Positions 37,829-47,635 of a stretch of DNA of 64,000 nucleotides are shown piece by piece. The position numbers and the translations under genes are program-made. Each line of letters begins with the position of its first letter. Position 1 is the stretch's first letter. A model generated the notes under the pieces. The model worked only from the letters and a program-made list of their open reading frames with translations. It made no database searches and was not told the DNA's origin. This DNA is from Maribacter luteus (GTDB lineage: Bacteria; Bacteroidota; Bacteroidia; Flavobacteriales; Flavobacteriaceae): positions 124,432 to 188,431 of the forward strand of contig NZ_WKJH01000028.1 of NCBI RefSeq assembly GCF_009674825.1. Reading direction: 5' to 3'.

Positions 37829-38318
37829 TTTTTGTTTTGATGATTCTATTATTCCGGTAATTTACCCACCTTCTTTCTACTTAAAACCGTATTCCCCGAA
37901 CGAAATAAGGTTATTTCACCAATCCCAAATACAAAGTTGCCCGATTGCCAAGTTTTACTTAAATCAGGATTCTTTTTTTAATATCAAGTCCACAATTTGG
38001 TAAATATTTAAAATGGAACAAAAGATCCATAAAATCGGTTATTCAATATTCAATCAGAATATCAGATTAAAATAACAAACGAACAGTCCAGTTCTATTCC
38101 TTCCTTACTCATTTGGGAAAAACACCTTCACAAAATCGTCCTAAAAGCCCTTAAAAAAGGAGAATGCAACAAATGTTTTACAGTTTGCTTCAATACTAAT
38201 ACCCTTTAATTGTAAGTAAAAATACCTTTAGAAATTCAAAACAACTACTAATAATAGCTGTTCATTACACTTTGTTTTTCCTATAAATTAATTGAGCCGA
38301 ACTAAATAATTTTCAATT
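37829..38318. other. Intergenic region upstream of the first xylanase gene
   Basis: No gene was seen. The stretch is AT-rich and presumably carries the promoter of the xylanase-symporter-GH43 operon; a near match to the -7 box (TACCTTTA, about 38222-38240) is too weak to call. Confidence 0.45.
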
Positions 38319-39464
38319 ATGACCATGACATATAAAATTCGTTTATTACTTATCGTTTTCGTTTTTGGCATCAGCGCTTGCCAAACCAAGAACAAGGAAA
38401 CTAAAAAAGATAATTCGAAATCCGAAATTTCTTTAAAGGATCATTTTAAAGGGAGCTTTTTAATAGGGGCCGCAATAAACGATGGCCATATTGACAGGTC
38501 AGATTCTCTTGGCATTCAACTCCTAGAAAAGGAGTTCAATTCCATAACCGCTGAAAATATAATGAAATGGATGTATGTTCATCCTGAAAAGGATTCTTAT
38601 TTCTTTGACACTACAGATAAATTCGTTGCTCTCGGACAGGAGAATGGGATGTATATCGTAGGTCATAATTTGGTATGGCACAGTCAGCTGGCCGAATGGG
38701 TCAACCCTATCAAAGACAGCCTCGAAATGGCCACTCTACTAAAGAATCATATTAATACTATTGTTAGTAGATATAAAGGGAAAATCGATGCCTGGGACGT
38801 TGTCAACGAAGCCTTGAATGAGGATGGAACATTAAGGGAATCTGTTTTTTCCAATACAATGGGCGATAGTTTCTTGGAAGTGGCCTTTAAAGAAGCTGCC
38901 AAAACCGATCCGGATGCAGAACTTATATACAACGACTATAACCTTTGGAAACCCGAAAAAAGGGACGGGGTTGTTCGATTAGTGAAAAAATTACAGGAAA
39001 AGGGCGCTAAAATCGATGGTGTCGGTATACAGGCGCATTGGAGTCTCGAAGGCCCTTCCATAGAGGATATTGAAAATAGCATTATTGCTTTTTCAGAACT
39101 TGGGGTAAAGGTCTCGTTCACAGAATTGGACGTTACGGTTTTACCAAACCCATGGGACTTGGACGGTGCTGCGGTTAATCAGAACTACAACGAATTTGAA
39201 GGTGACCCAACAATGAACCCTTATCCTAACGGATTACCGGATTCAGTTAAACTTCAACTCAGTAATCGATACCAAGACATTTTCAATCTTTTCACTAAAC
39301 ACAAGGACAAGATAAACAGGGTTACCTTCTGGGGGGTTCAAGACGGACAATCATGGCTTAATAATTGGCCTATAAACGGCCGTACGAACTATCCGTTGTT
39401 TTTTGATAGGAATTATCAACCTAAGAAAGTGTACACGGATATTATCAGTGCTAAAAACAACTAA
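38319..39464 (+). CDS. GH10 endo-beta-1,4-xylanase, lipoprotein
   Basis: The enzyme cuts the xylan backbone. The 381-residue product has a lipoprotein signal (LLIVFVFGISAC, Cys21) and one GH10 domain: acid/base Glu164 in DAWDVVNEALN, nucleophile Glu269 in VSFTELDVTV, the substrate-binding VGHNLVWHSQ and the late TFWGVQDGQSWLN. It opens an operon with a GPH symporter (27 bases on) and a cytoplasmic GH43, so it probably supplies xylo-oligosaccharides to that symporter from the periplasm or the cell surface. Confidence 0.94.
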   Translation: MTMTYKIRLLLIVFVFGISACQTKNKETKKDNSKSEISLKDHFKGSFLIGAAINDGHIDRSDSLGIQLLEKEFNSITAENIMKWMYVHPEKDSYFFDTTDKFVALGQENGMYIVGHNLVWHSQLAEWVNPIKDSLEMATLLKNHINTIVSRYKGKIDAWDVVNEALNEDGTLRESVFSNTMGDSFLEVAFKEAAKTDPDAELIYNDYNLWKPEKRDGVVRLVKKLQEKGAKIDGVGIQAHWSLEGPSIEDIENSIIAFSELGVKVSFTELDVTVLPNPWDLDGAAVNQNYNEFEGDPTMNPYPNGLPDSVKLQLSNRYQDIFNLFTKHKDKINRVTFWGVQDGQSWLNNWPINGRTNYPLFFDRNYQPKKVYTDIISAKNN

Positions 39465-39491
39465 TTGTTTAAATTTTATACGACCTACTAA

Positions 39492-40919
39492 ATGGAAGAT
39501 TTGAGTAATGAAAAATTATCGATTAAAGAAAAAATAGGGTATTCCTTAGGTGATCTTGCTGCCAACTTGGTATTTCAAACCTTAGTAACCTACCTATCTT
39601 ACTTTTATACTGATATTTATGGGCTAAAACCCGAACATGCCGCCATGGTAACCCTAGTGGTAGGCTTAATCGCTGCATTTGCCTTTAACCCGATTGTTGG
39701 TGCCTTGGCAGATAGAACCAACTCTAAATGGGGGAAATTCAGGCCGTGGATACTATGGACCGCCATTCCTTTGGGTATTGCTTCCTTACTCGCCTTTAGC
39801 ACTCCAAATTTTGATTATCAAGGCAAGGTAATTTATGCGGTTGTGACATATACCCTATTATTGCTACTCTATGCTTCCAACAATTTACCGTACTCTGCAT
39901 TAAGCGGTGTGATAACCGGCAATATGAAAGAACGAAACAGCATTTCTGCCTATAGATTCGTTGCCGTTATGTTTGCTCAGTTCTTTGTACAGGTATTTAT
40001 GTACGACCTTATCTTAAAAGCTGGTGGAGGTGACAAAGCCATGGGTATGGAAAAAGTCATGACGTTCCTCGCCGTAATCGGTACGGTTATGCTCTTGATC
40101 ACCTTCTTTACCACTAAAGAAAGGGTAATCCCAAAAATTGAACAAAAATCCAGCTTAAAAGAAGATTTAAGCGATTTATTCAAAAACAAGCCTTGGATCA
40201 TTATGCTGGTCACCACGACCTTAGTGTTCGTAACCCTGGCCCTGAAAGGTGGCGCATATGTATATTACTTTGAAAACTACGTGGACAATGCCCAATTAAA
40301 ATTGTTTTTAGACCCATTAAGGCCTTATCTACCGACTTTCGAAAACGAAACTTCCTTTGGTTTAGGCATCTTCAACGGAGGTGGTATTCTCTTTGGTTTG
40401 ATAGGTATTATGCTATCTAAAAGATTCGCCGACAAATACGGTAAGAGAACCGTTTTTTCGACCACGTTGTTCATCTCAACACTTTTCATTATCCTTTTCT
40501 ACTTTTATCCTTCAAAATCCATTGGATTAATATTCGGGACTCAAATTTTACATGGATTCTTCTATGGCATATGTACCCCAATATTATGGACCATGATCGC
40601 CGATGTTGCCGATTACTCCGAATGGAAGAACAATAGAAGGGCAACCGCTATCATATTTTCGGCAATGATGGTTGGCCTAAAAGGCGGATTAAGTATAGGA
40701 AGTTCACTTTTAGCATGGATACTGAGTCTTTACGATTATATTCCGAACAGCACCGCTATAGGTCAGGAAGAACATACCATAAATGGAATAAAAATGTTGG
40801 TCAGTATTTATCCGGCCATTCCTTTTTTAATTGCTATCGGCCTTATGACCTTTTATGAAATAAACAAGAAAATGGAACTAAGGATAGAATCCGATCTACG
40901 CGAAAGAAGAAACCAATAA
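39492..40919 (+). CDS. GPH-family sugar:cation symporter (xylo-oligosaccharide type)
   Basis: The inner membrane protein belongs to the glycoside-pentoside-hexuronide symporters of the MFS. It has 475 residues and about 12 spans; the family motifs are SLGDLAANLVFQTL at the start, the loop GALADRTNSKWGKFRPWIL and MIADVADYSEWKNNRRATAI. Given the GH10 before it and the GH43 after it (18 bases), it most likely imports xylose or short xylo-oligosaccharides (compare XynP/XynB-type symporters). Confidence 0.9.
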   Translation: MEDLSNEKLSIKEKIGYSLGDLAANLVFQTLVTYLSYFYTDIYGLKPEHAAMVTLVVGLIAAFAFNPIVGALADRTNSKWGKFRPWILWTAIPLGIASLLAFSTPNFDYQGKVIYAVVTYTLLLLLYASNNLPYSALSGVITGNMKERNSISAYRFVAVMFAQFFVQVFMYDLILKAGGGDKAMGMEKVMTFLAVIGTVMLLITFFTTKERVIPKIEQKSSLKEDLSDLFKNKPWIIMLVTTTLVFVTLALKGGAYVYYFENYVDNAQLKLFLDPLRPYLPTFENETSFGLGIFNGGGILFGLIGIMLSKRFADKYGKRTVFSTTLFISTLFIILFYFYPSKSIGLIFGTQILHGFFYGICTPILWTMIADVADYSEWKNNRRATAIIFSAMMVGLKGGLSIGSSLLAWILSLYDYIPNSTAIGQEEHTINGIKMLVSIYPAIPFLIAIGLMTFYEINKKMELRIESDLRERRNQ

Positions 40920-40937
40920 TTCAAAAGAAATAAAAGT

Positions 40938-41957
40938 ATGCCAGAAGAAAGTATTGAACATATAGATTTTGAAGAACTTAATAAAAAGGCGATTTCAAAA
41001 CCTTTAGTACAACATATGTATACAGCGGATCCTTCCGCCCATGTTTTTGATGGAAAAATATATATTTACCCATCACACGATATTGATGCCGGTATCCCTT
41101 TTAATGACAACGGTGATCATTTTGCAATGGAAGACTACCATGTAATTTCAATGGATTCGGTCAATAGTGAAGCTAAAGACAATGGAGTAGCCCTACATGT
41201 TAGAGACGTTCCTTGGGCCGATAGACAAATGTGGGCACCGGACGCGGCCCATAAAGACGGAAAATACTATCTGTTCTTCCCTGCAAGAAACAAAAAAGGA
41301 CTGTTCCAAATAGGTGTGGCCATATCTGACTCCCCCACAGGCCCCTTCAAAGCGGAACCAAAGGCCATAGAAGGCAGTTACAGTATTGATCCTGCCGTTT
41401 TTGAGGATGAAGATGGCAGTTATTACATGTATTTTGGTGGGATTTGGGGCGGACAGCTTCAAAAATACCGAAATAACATCTACGATGAAGCGAATGAACT
41501 CCCATTATCGAACCAAGAAGCCCTATTGCCCATAGTCGCTAAAATGACCGATGATCTATTAGGTTTCGCAGAGGAACCCAAGGGTATTGAAATCATAGAT
41601 GAAAATGGAGACCTACTCCTAGAAGGTGATAACGATAGGCGATTTTTCGAAGCCTCATGGCTTCACAAGTACAACGGAAAATATTATTTTTCATATTCTA
41701 CCGGAGATACACATTTTATCTGCTATGCCATAGGAGACAACCCGTACGGGCCATTTACTTATACCGGCAAAATATTGGAGCCTGTTGTTGGATGGACATC
41801 ACACCACTCTATTTGCGAAGTAGCCGGCAAATGGTATTTATTCTACCACGATTCTAGCTTATCAAAAGGAATAACCCATTTGAGATCGGTTAAACTAGCA
41901 GAAATAACACATAATTCCGACGATACAATAACCACCTTAAAACCATATTTGGATTAG
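40938..41957 (+). CDS. GH43 glycoside hydrolase, cytoplasmic (xylosidase/arabinofuranosidase)
   Basis: The five-bladed propeller enzyme hydrolyses xylose or arabinose units. The 339-residue protein has no signal peptide, so it acts on sugars already imported by the GPH symporter. Catalytic residues: Asp31 base in YTADPSAHVF, Asp151 in SYSIDPAVFED, Glu238 acid in FFEASWLHKY. The DPSAHVFDGKIYIYPSHD start is typical of GH43 subfamily 1, where xylosidase and arabinofuranosidase activities are both known. Confidence 0.9.
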   Translation: MPEESIEHIDFEELNKKAISKPLVQHMYTADPSAHVFDGKIYIYPSHDIDAGIPFNDNGDHFAMEDYHVISMDSVNSEAKDNGVALHVRDVPWADRQMWAPDAAHKDGKYYLFFPARNKKGLFQIGVAISDSPTGPFKAEPKAIEGSYSIDPAVFEDEDGSYYMYFGGIWGGQLQKYRNNIYDEANELPLSNQEALLPIVAKMTDDLLGFAEEPKGIEIIDENGDLLLEGDNDRRFFEASWLHKYNGKYYFSYSTGDTHFICYAIGDNPYGPFTYTGKILEPVVGWTSHHSICEVAGKWYLFYHDSSLSKGITHLRSVKLAEITHNSDDTITTLKPYLD

Positions 41958-41973
41958 TTTAATTTTAGATTGA

Positions 41974-42009
41974 AAAAAGGGGCATTGAATGTATTCAATG
42001 CCCCTTTTT
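41974..42009. terminator. Bidirectional terminator between the two convergent xylan operons
   Basis: A 17-bp perfect stem (41974-41990 with 41993-42009, two-base loop) is bordered by A- and T-runs. It insulates the GH10-symporter-GH43 operon from the oppositely directed GH43 gene. Confidence 0.92.
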
Positions 42010-42040
42010 ATTTATAATGGTACTTTCTCGCCCAAACTAA

Positions 42041-43699
42041 CTAATCTTTGAGCTTTAACCACTCGTATGTAGCTCTATTGGCACTCTCATTACCCAATGA
42101 CGTGGTGTACATAGCATAATAACACCCTACAAAACCACCAGCGGTTGTAGTGCTTAAAAACCTAGCATCGACATTTTCTGCTATTGGAATCCAATTTTTA
42201 TTATCGTTTGAACAATAGAAATGATAAAATTGGTTATCCGCAATTATTTTCAAGTACACTTTTTTCGAGTCTATTTTTACGAAGTTCATCTCTTCTATTT
42301 CACTATCATTGGATTTGAGTAATTGAATTACATTTTCACCATCCTTAAAAGATTTACTTAAATAATAATAGTGTTCGGCATTCTGAAAAACCACCAAACC
42401 GGCTTTCTCATCCTTAATTATGGTTTCAAAGTCCATTGCTACTGAAACCTCTCCTCTTAAATGGGGTTGACGAATACCGATAAAGCTGGGATTCTCCTTA
42501 TTGGAACAAGATTCTGGGCGTGTTTGCAATGTAAGTCCATCTTTTCCAAGTGCAAACCATTTTGTTCTGGGCGTTCGTAAAAAGTTATATTTGAAGTTTA
42601 AACGATTACCGGAAAAATCATCAAAAAAAGTAGAGTCTCCTTTTACTTCAACTATTCCTTTGGGAACTTGAATATCATAACTTTTCTTAACCACATCGCC
42701 CTTTAGGTCGAACACAGGCCAGTTATCTTTCCAAACAACAGGGGCCATAAACGTTTCCCTCCCTGTATTAAAGTGGTTTCCCGAATAAGGTCTACATCCT
42801 AAAAAAACACCCCACCAATCACCGTTCCCGTCTTCAAAAATATCGGCATGACCGGTTGAGGTTACCGGATTTTCCCTATCCACTGGTAATTGACGCTGGG
42901 TCAATATTGGGTTTTGGGGAGAACTCTCATACGGTCCGGTTACTGAACGGCTCCTGAATACAACTTCTGAATGATCCTCTGCAGTACCGCCCTCTGCGGC
43001 CATTAAATAATAATAACCGTTTTTCTTATAAATATGCGGACCTTCTATCCAAATTGGTTTTTTCTTAATATCGGTACCTCCATTTATTAAGATCATGGGT
43101 TCCCCAATCACCTTCAATCCCTTGATGTCAAATTCCACCATTTTAATCGTTCTATGTCCGTCGTACAAAGGGGTCTTGTCGGGAGCATCACTATTGTATA
43201 TAATATAGGAACGGCCATCCCCATCAAAAAACAGGGAAGGGTCTATTCCTTCCACTTCAGGAATCCAAACAGGATCCGACCAAGGACCTGATGGATCGGT
43301 AGCGGTAACCACAAAATTATTCTTTCCACCAACAATGGTGCATGTAATATAATACACCCCATTGGCATAGCGTATGGCCGGTGCGAACACCCCTTGCGAA
43401 ACCTCTAGACCATCTAAATTCAATTGTTCTGGCCTATCGAGTACATTACCGATCTGTTCCCAGTTGATTAAATCATCACTTTTAAAAATAGGGATGCCTG
43501 GAAAATATGCGAAGGTTGAATTAACCAGGTAATAAGAACCCTCTGCCTTACAAATACTGGGGTCCGGATAAAATCCCTTAAGAATAGGATTCGAGAAAGC
43601 CATAGTTTTCAAATCTGACTGTTTGGACTGTTCTTTTTTTTCAGAACAACTTAAGGCTACAAAACCAATTACTATCAGTAATACCAATGTCTTTTTCAT
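42041..43699 (-). CDS. GH43 beta-xylosidase-like lipoprotein with C-terminal beta-sandwich
   Basis: The 552-residue product has a lipoprotein signal (LVLLIVIGFVALSC, Cys18), a GH43 propeller (about 35-330) with Asp46 in FYPDPSIC, Asp153 in EGIDPSLFFD and Glu219 in IWIEGPHIYK, and a C-terminal beta-sandwich (about 355-550) like the GH43_C2 domain of exo-acting xylosidases and arabinofuranosidases, where it closes the active site. It would trim oligosaccharides outside the cytoplasm. Its start overlaps the stop of the upstream GH10 gene by 4 bases (translational coupling). Confidence 0.92.
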   Translation of the reverse strand: MKKTLVLLIVIGFVALSCSEKKEQSKQSDLKTMAFSNPILKGFYPDPSICKAEGSYYLVNSTFAYFPGIPIFKSDDLINWEQIGNVLDRPEQLNLDGLEVSQGVFAPAIRYANGVYYITCTIVGGKNNFVVTATDPSGPWSDPVWIPEVEGIDPSLFFDGDGRSYIIYNSDAPDKTPLYDGHRTIKMVEFDIKGLKVIGEPMILINGGTDIKKKPIWIEGPHIYKKNGYYYLMAAEGGTAEDHSEVVFRSRSVTGPYESSPQNPILTQRQLPVDRENPVTSTGHADIFEDGNGDWWGVFLGCRPYSGNHFNTGRETFMAPVVWKDNWPVFDLKGDVVKKSYDIQVPKGIVEVKGDSTFFDDFSGNRLNFKYNFLRTPRTKWFALGKDGLTLQTRPESCSNKENPSFIGIRQPHLRGEVSVAMDFETIIKDEKAGLVVFQNAEHYYYLSKSFKDGENVIQLLKSNDSEIEEMNFVKIDSKKVYLKIIADNQFYHFYCSNDNKNWIPIAENVDARFLSTTTAGGFVGCYYAMYTTSLGNESANRATYEWLKLKD

Positions 43700-44796
43700 T
43701 CTTTAAATTTTACTTTTAATCCTTCCAAAAAACCAAAATAAGCTGGCTTAGGCTGCAGATACTCGTCAAAAATAGTTGGCCAATCCTTTAGATTGAAAAA
43801 AGGGTTGATCCATGTATCCCTATCGGTAAAATCCCATAAGGTGATTCCAAACTGTTGTTCTTTTGGAACAATGGAACGATACATACGAACAAGGCTCCTG
43901 TATTTATCCGATTGGGTCAATTTCATTTCCTCGGTCAATTCATTGTACACCTGTTCGCCGCCATTTCTGGTATCGTCATGTGTATTGAAAATAATATCCA
44001 CCTCTGAAAGATGTATCTGTAAACCGGTTTCAGAGGCCTTTTTCAGCGCATTGGCGATTACCTCATCGGGGATATCCATTCGTATGTGCATTTGAAAACC
44101 TATACCGGAAATAGGGACTCCCTTACTTCTCAAACTTTGGATTAAATCAAGGGTTGCCTTCAATTTTACGGTATCCCTTTCTATATTGAAATCATTATAA
44201 AAAAGAATGGCATCCGGGTCTGCCTCATGGGCATAAGTGAAGGCCTTCGCAATATAATCCTTACCTAGGGTTTTGTACCAGATGGTTTCTCGCATTGCAC
44301 CACCTGAGGATTCCAATCCTTCATTGACAACATCCCATGCTTTTACTTTTCCCTTATACCTACCAACATAGGTCGCAATATAATCTTTCATGAATTCTGC
44401 CATCCATTCACTGTCTTTCAATGCTTTTTCCTTGACCCATTTGGGTGTTGAGCTATGCCAAACCAAATTATGCCCGAACAATCGTTGATTATTCTTTTGG
44501 GCGTAATCAAGGATACTATCTACCTTACCCCATTTATACTCCCCTTCTTTGGGAAGTATTCTATTCATTTTCATATCACTAGCAGAAGTGATACTATTAA
44601 AATTCCTTTTTTGCAACGCTTGTAATTCGGCATCCCTTGTCAATGTTTCTATTCGAATGGCCGTTCCTATGGGAAAATCGGCATGATCTTTTAAACCTGT
44701 ATCAACATCTTGCCCCAAAAGAGCATTTGAAAATAAAGATATTGCCATAATCGTGAAAATATACTTGTATTTGAAATATTTGTTTTTCATAATCAT
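43696..44796 (-). CDS. GH10 endo-beta-1,4-xylanase, secreted
   Basis: The 366-residue product has a cleavable signal (YIFTIMAISLFSNALLGQD, no lipobox Cys) and a single GH10 domain: Glu159 in KAWDVVNEGL, Glu265 in IHLSEVDIIF, FGHNLVWHSST and TLWDFTDRDTWIN. Two ATGs two codons apart could start it. It shares a transcript with the GH43 gene downstream (4-base overlap). A terminator-like hairpin lies between it and the upstream GH10, so it may be expressed at a lower level than the SusC-led genes or from its own promoter. Confidence 0.93.
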   Translation of the reverse strand: MIMKNKYFKYKYIFTIMAISLFSNALLGQDVDTGLKDHADFPIGTAIRIETLTRDAELQALQKRNFNSITSASDMKMNRILPKEGEYKWGKVDSILDYAQKNNQRLFGHNLVWHSSTPKWVKEKALKDSEWMAEFMKDYIATYVGRYKGKVKAWDVVNEGLESSGGAMRETIWYKTLGKDYIAKAFTYAHEADPDAILFYNDFNIERDTVKLKATLDLIQSLRSKGVPISGIGFQMHIRMDIPDEVIANALKKASETGLQIHLSEVDIIFNTHDDTRNGGEQVYNELTEEMKLTQSDKYRSLVRMYRSIVPKEQQFGITLWDFTDRDTWINPFFNLKDWPTIFDEYLQPKPAYFGFLEGLKVKFKE

Positions 44797-44803
44797 AATT
44801 GAT

Positions 44804-44835
44804 AAAAAAAGCCTAAATAGTAAAATTTAGGCTTT
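44804..44835 (-). terminator. Hairpin terminator between the second and third GH10 genes
   Basis: AAAGCCTAAA (44808-44817) pairs with TTTAGGCTTT (44826-44835) over an 8-base loop and is followed on the minus strand by a T-run (44804-44810). It may stop most of the transcript coming from the SusC-SusD side. Confidence 0.8.
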
Positions 44836-44864
44836 CCGAAGTTTATGTAATATTCATTTAAAGC

Positions 44865-46235
44865 TTACTGTAAACCTTCTACATACCCTTGATAGGCTTG
44901 CTTTTTATTGTAATTTTCATCAAATAACAAAGGCCAGTCTGGGTTGCCCCAGAATTCTATCAACCAAGATTCATTATCCCTCAGTCCCCAAACGGTCAAT
45001 GCGAACTTATTGTCCAATGGAATAGAATTATAGATTTTTACAACTTCTTTATATTTAGCCTTCTGGGCGGTTGCCCTCTCGTTGGTCAATGTAGATTGAT
45101 CACCATCTGGATTCGCCCTAATATCCAACTCGGAAAAATGGAGTTTCAATCCCCTGCTGACCGTTGCATCTGCAACACTTTGGATATCCGCGGCAGAAGG
45201 TCCGTTATAAGAAATATGCATTTGTGCACCTACACCATCAATGAGGTTTCCTAAATCATCGACTAAATCAAATATGGCTGCACGTTTGCTTGAACTTGCC
45301 GCAATATTATAGTCATTATAAAAAAGGAGTACATCAGGATCAGCATCCCTAGCCCACTGAAAACATTTTCTGATGTAGTCATCACCCATCCTATCCTTGA
45401 AAACCGAGCTTCTAAGTGGATTTCCTGAACCATCGTCAATAGCTTCGTTCACAACATCCCATGAACGTACTTTTCCTTTGTACCGAGTAACTACCGTGGT
45501 AATATAATCCTGTACCATAGTTTCGAACTCCGTATCAGTGCCGGAAAAGTTTGTGACCCAATCAGGAGTTGCATTATGCCAAATAAGGGCATGCCCGTGT
45601 ACATTCATATCATTTGCTTGTGCGAAATTTACGATAGCGTCAGCAGCGGAAAAATCATAATTCCCTTCAGATGGATACATGACGTTCATTTTCATCTCAT
45701 ATTCAGAAGTCAGGTTATTGAATTCCTGTTTCAATAAATCCGTATGTTGACTACTGCCACTTACCCATGAAGAGCGAGTGATCATACCGACTGAAAAAGT
45801 TGTTGCCAACCCTTTCAACCCCTCTCCGGAAACCGAGCCACAAATGCCATTGGGGCAAATGCCGTTTTCATCAACTATGATCTTCTTGCTCTCTTCGGTT
45901 TTCCCAGCAATATTGGTAACGGTAAGTTTTATTGTATATTCACCTGGCTCGGAATAGGTGACTTCCTCTAAGCCTGCCGCATCATTCACTGTTCCGTTTC
46001 CTAATCCGAAATCCCATACACTTGTAAAATCGGTCTCCCCCTCTGAAGTATTATCCAGTAACAAGACATGTGCATCGGTTTCTGAAATGGTATATTCAAA
46101 AGAGGCCTGGACCTTGTTTACTGGAATTATTGGTTCTGGATCAGGTTCATATCCGTCGGATGAACAGGAAAATACCGTTAACACGACTGATAGTAGTAGA
46201 AAAAAATGATTTACTTTTATGATTATATGTTTCAT
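44865..46235 (-). CDS. GH10 xylanase with N-terminal PKD-like domain, lipoprotein
   Basis: The 456-residue product has a lipoprotein signal (FFLLLSVVLTVFSC, Cys24), a PKD-type beta-sandwich (about 38-122; WDFGLGNG and YSEPGEYTIKLTVTN) and a GH10 domain (about 138-456) with Glu263 in RSWDVVNEAID and Glu368 in LHFSELDIR. The anchored form with a spacer domain, coded right after the SusD and CBM genes, suggests it is the surface endo-xylanase that feeds the SusC/SusD importer. It follows the CBM lipoprotein gene by 18 bases. Confidence 0.94.
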   Translation of the reverse strand: MKHIIIKVNHFFLLLSVVLTVFSCSSDGYEPDPEPIIPVNKVQASFEYTISETDAHVLLLDNTSEGETDFTSVWDFGLGNGTVNDAAGLEEVTYSEPGEYTIKLTVTNIAGKTEESKKIIVDENGICPNGICGSVSGEGLKGLATTFSVGMITRSSWVSGSSQHTDLLKQEFNNLTSEYEMKMNVMYPSEGNYDFSAADAIVNFAQANDMNVHGHALIWHNATPDWVTNFSGTDTEFETMVQDYITTVVTRYKGKVRSWDVVNEAIDDGSGNPLRSSVFKDRMGDDYIRKCFQWARDADPDVLLFYNDYNIAASSSKRAAIFDLVDDLGNLIDGVGAQMHISYNGPSAADIQSVADATVSRGLKLHFSELDIRANPDGDQSTLTNERATAQKAKYKEVVKIYNSIPLDNKFALTVWGLRDNESWLIEFWGNPDWPLLFDENYNKKQAYQGYVEGLQ

Positions 46236-46253
46236 ATTTCCCTGTTTTATCTT

Positions 46254-47519
46254 TTAATTTTTCACAACCTTAATATTATCGATAACGAAACTACCACCGG
46301 TAGCGCCCATATCCATCGCTATTAAAGTTGTGGCGGAATTTGCGGTAAAACTCCATGAGTATTTTTGCCAGTCTTCTGTAATGGTATAATCACCCGCGTA
46401 CTGTTCGCCACCAACCCCTGGGTTAGTAGAATAACGAATTACGGCCGGATCACCTTTCGCCCATAAAGATACGGTGTATTCCGCACCATCTTCTGTTTCA
46501 AAAGCATCACTTACAAACTGTGTATCCCAAGGATTTCCGTCGGCAGGATTATTGACCCTCATAGCCCTAGACCCGCTTAATACTTCTGTTACCTCAGCTA
46601 TTACCCTATCAACTCCGTTGTACTTGTTCCAATTGGTAAAATCATCTCCTTCCCCTTCTTCAAGTCCACCATTCAACAATTCACTGTCATTTGAGGGTAA
46701 ATCCAATGTAGTACTGCCTTTTACCATTTCTATGGCATCTATAATAAAGTTACCAGAAGTAGCCCCCATATCCAGAGCGATCAAAGTTGTTTCTGAATTT
46801 GCCGTGAACGTAAAGGAATATTGACCCCAGTCTTCGGTTATTGTATAGTCACCTGCATATTGATCACCGCCGACACCTGGATTCGTAGAAAAGCGTATCA
46901 CAGCTGGGTCTCCTTTTGCCCAAAGTGAAACCGTATATTCCGCACCATTTTCGGTAGTAATACCATCGGTTACGAATTGAGTATCCCAGGGATTGCCATC
47001 TGCTGGGTTCATGACTTTAGCAGCCCTATAGCCCACCAAAACCTCTACAGCTTCAGAAGTAATCCTGTCGCCTCCATTGTTTTTGCTCCAATTGGTGAAT
47101 TCATCCCCATCACCATCTACCAAATAAGCATTTGGGATAAGGTTCTCAGGGTTGGTTAAAAACCGAAGATCTGTTGGTGGTGGAAGAACTACGGTAAGGT
47201 TTTGCTCTGTCTTAGAATAGGAACCCGTACCCACCATTGTCAAGGTAACGGTCTTATCCCCAGAAGAACCGAACTGATGTTCCAAAATACCATCGTCGGC
47301 ATATTTGGCAGCTTCATCTGAAAACTCCCAATAACTATAAAACAGCTCTTTGTCCGCTGTCGTATTCTCAAAATAATAAATTCCCGAATTCTCAGCTGAT
47401 TGTGTCATCGTAAAGGTCGGCTGCCCAGTAAGGGCGACATAATCAGAGTCGTCATTATCATCACAGGACCATATTAAAAGTCCTAGAAAAAACAGATATA
47501 ATATTTTATATGATTTCAT
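46254..47519 (-). CDS. Surface glycan-binding lipoprotein with PKD-like domain and two tandem CBMs
   Basis: The 421-residue product has a lipoprotein signal (LYLFFLGLLIWSC), a PKD-like domain (about 30-110) and two CBM4/9-type (CenC-like) modules (about 125-268 and 278-421). The two modules are close copies, sharing NPADGNPWDTQFV, GAEYTVSLWAKGDPAVIR, STNPGVGG and QYAGDYTITEDW. There is no catalytic domain. Its place after SusD matches the surface glycan-binding protein (SusE-position) of polysaccharide utilisation loci, so it most likely holds xylan at the cell surface. Confidence 0.88.
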   Translation of the reverse strand: MKSYKILYLFFLGLLIWSCDDNDDSDYVALTGQPTFTMTQSAENSGIYYFENTTADKELFYSYWEFSDEAAKYADDGILEHQFGSSGDKTVTLTMVGTGSYSKTEQNLTVVLPPPTDLRFLTNPENLIPNAYLVDGDGDEFTNWSKNNGGDRITSEAVEVLVGYRAAKVMNPADGNPWDTQFVTDGITTENGAEYTVSLWAKGDPAVIRFSTNPGVGGDQYAGDYTITEDWGQYSFTFTANSETTLIALDMGATSGNFIIDAIEMVKGSTTLDLPSNDSELLNGGLEEGEGDDFTNWNKYNGVDRVIAEVTEVLSGSRAMRVNNPADGNPWDTQFVSDAFETEDGAEYTVSLWAKGDPAVIRYSTNPGVGGEQYAGDYTITEDWQKYSWSFTANSATTLIAMDMGATGGSFVIDNIKVVKN

Positions 47520-47565
47520 AATTTTTAGTTGAATATGTTATTTGTGTTTTTATTTGAAGAGGTAT

Positions 47566-47599
47566 GGAAAACAGTGCAATCACTTTTACACTGCTTTCC
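47566..47599 (-). other. Intercistronic hairpin after susD
   Basis: An 11-bp stem (47566-47576 with 47589-47599, one G-U pair on the minus strand) lies between the susD-like stop and the CBM gene. No T-run follows, so it may shield the 3' end of susCD mRNA or limit read-through. Confidence 0.5.
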
Positions 47600-47635
47600 T
47601 ATTTAAACCAACTCCAACAAAACTAATTTCTTAAA

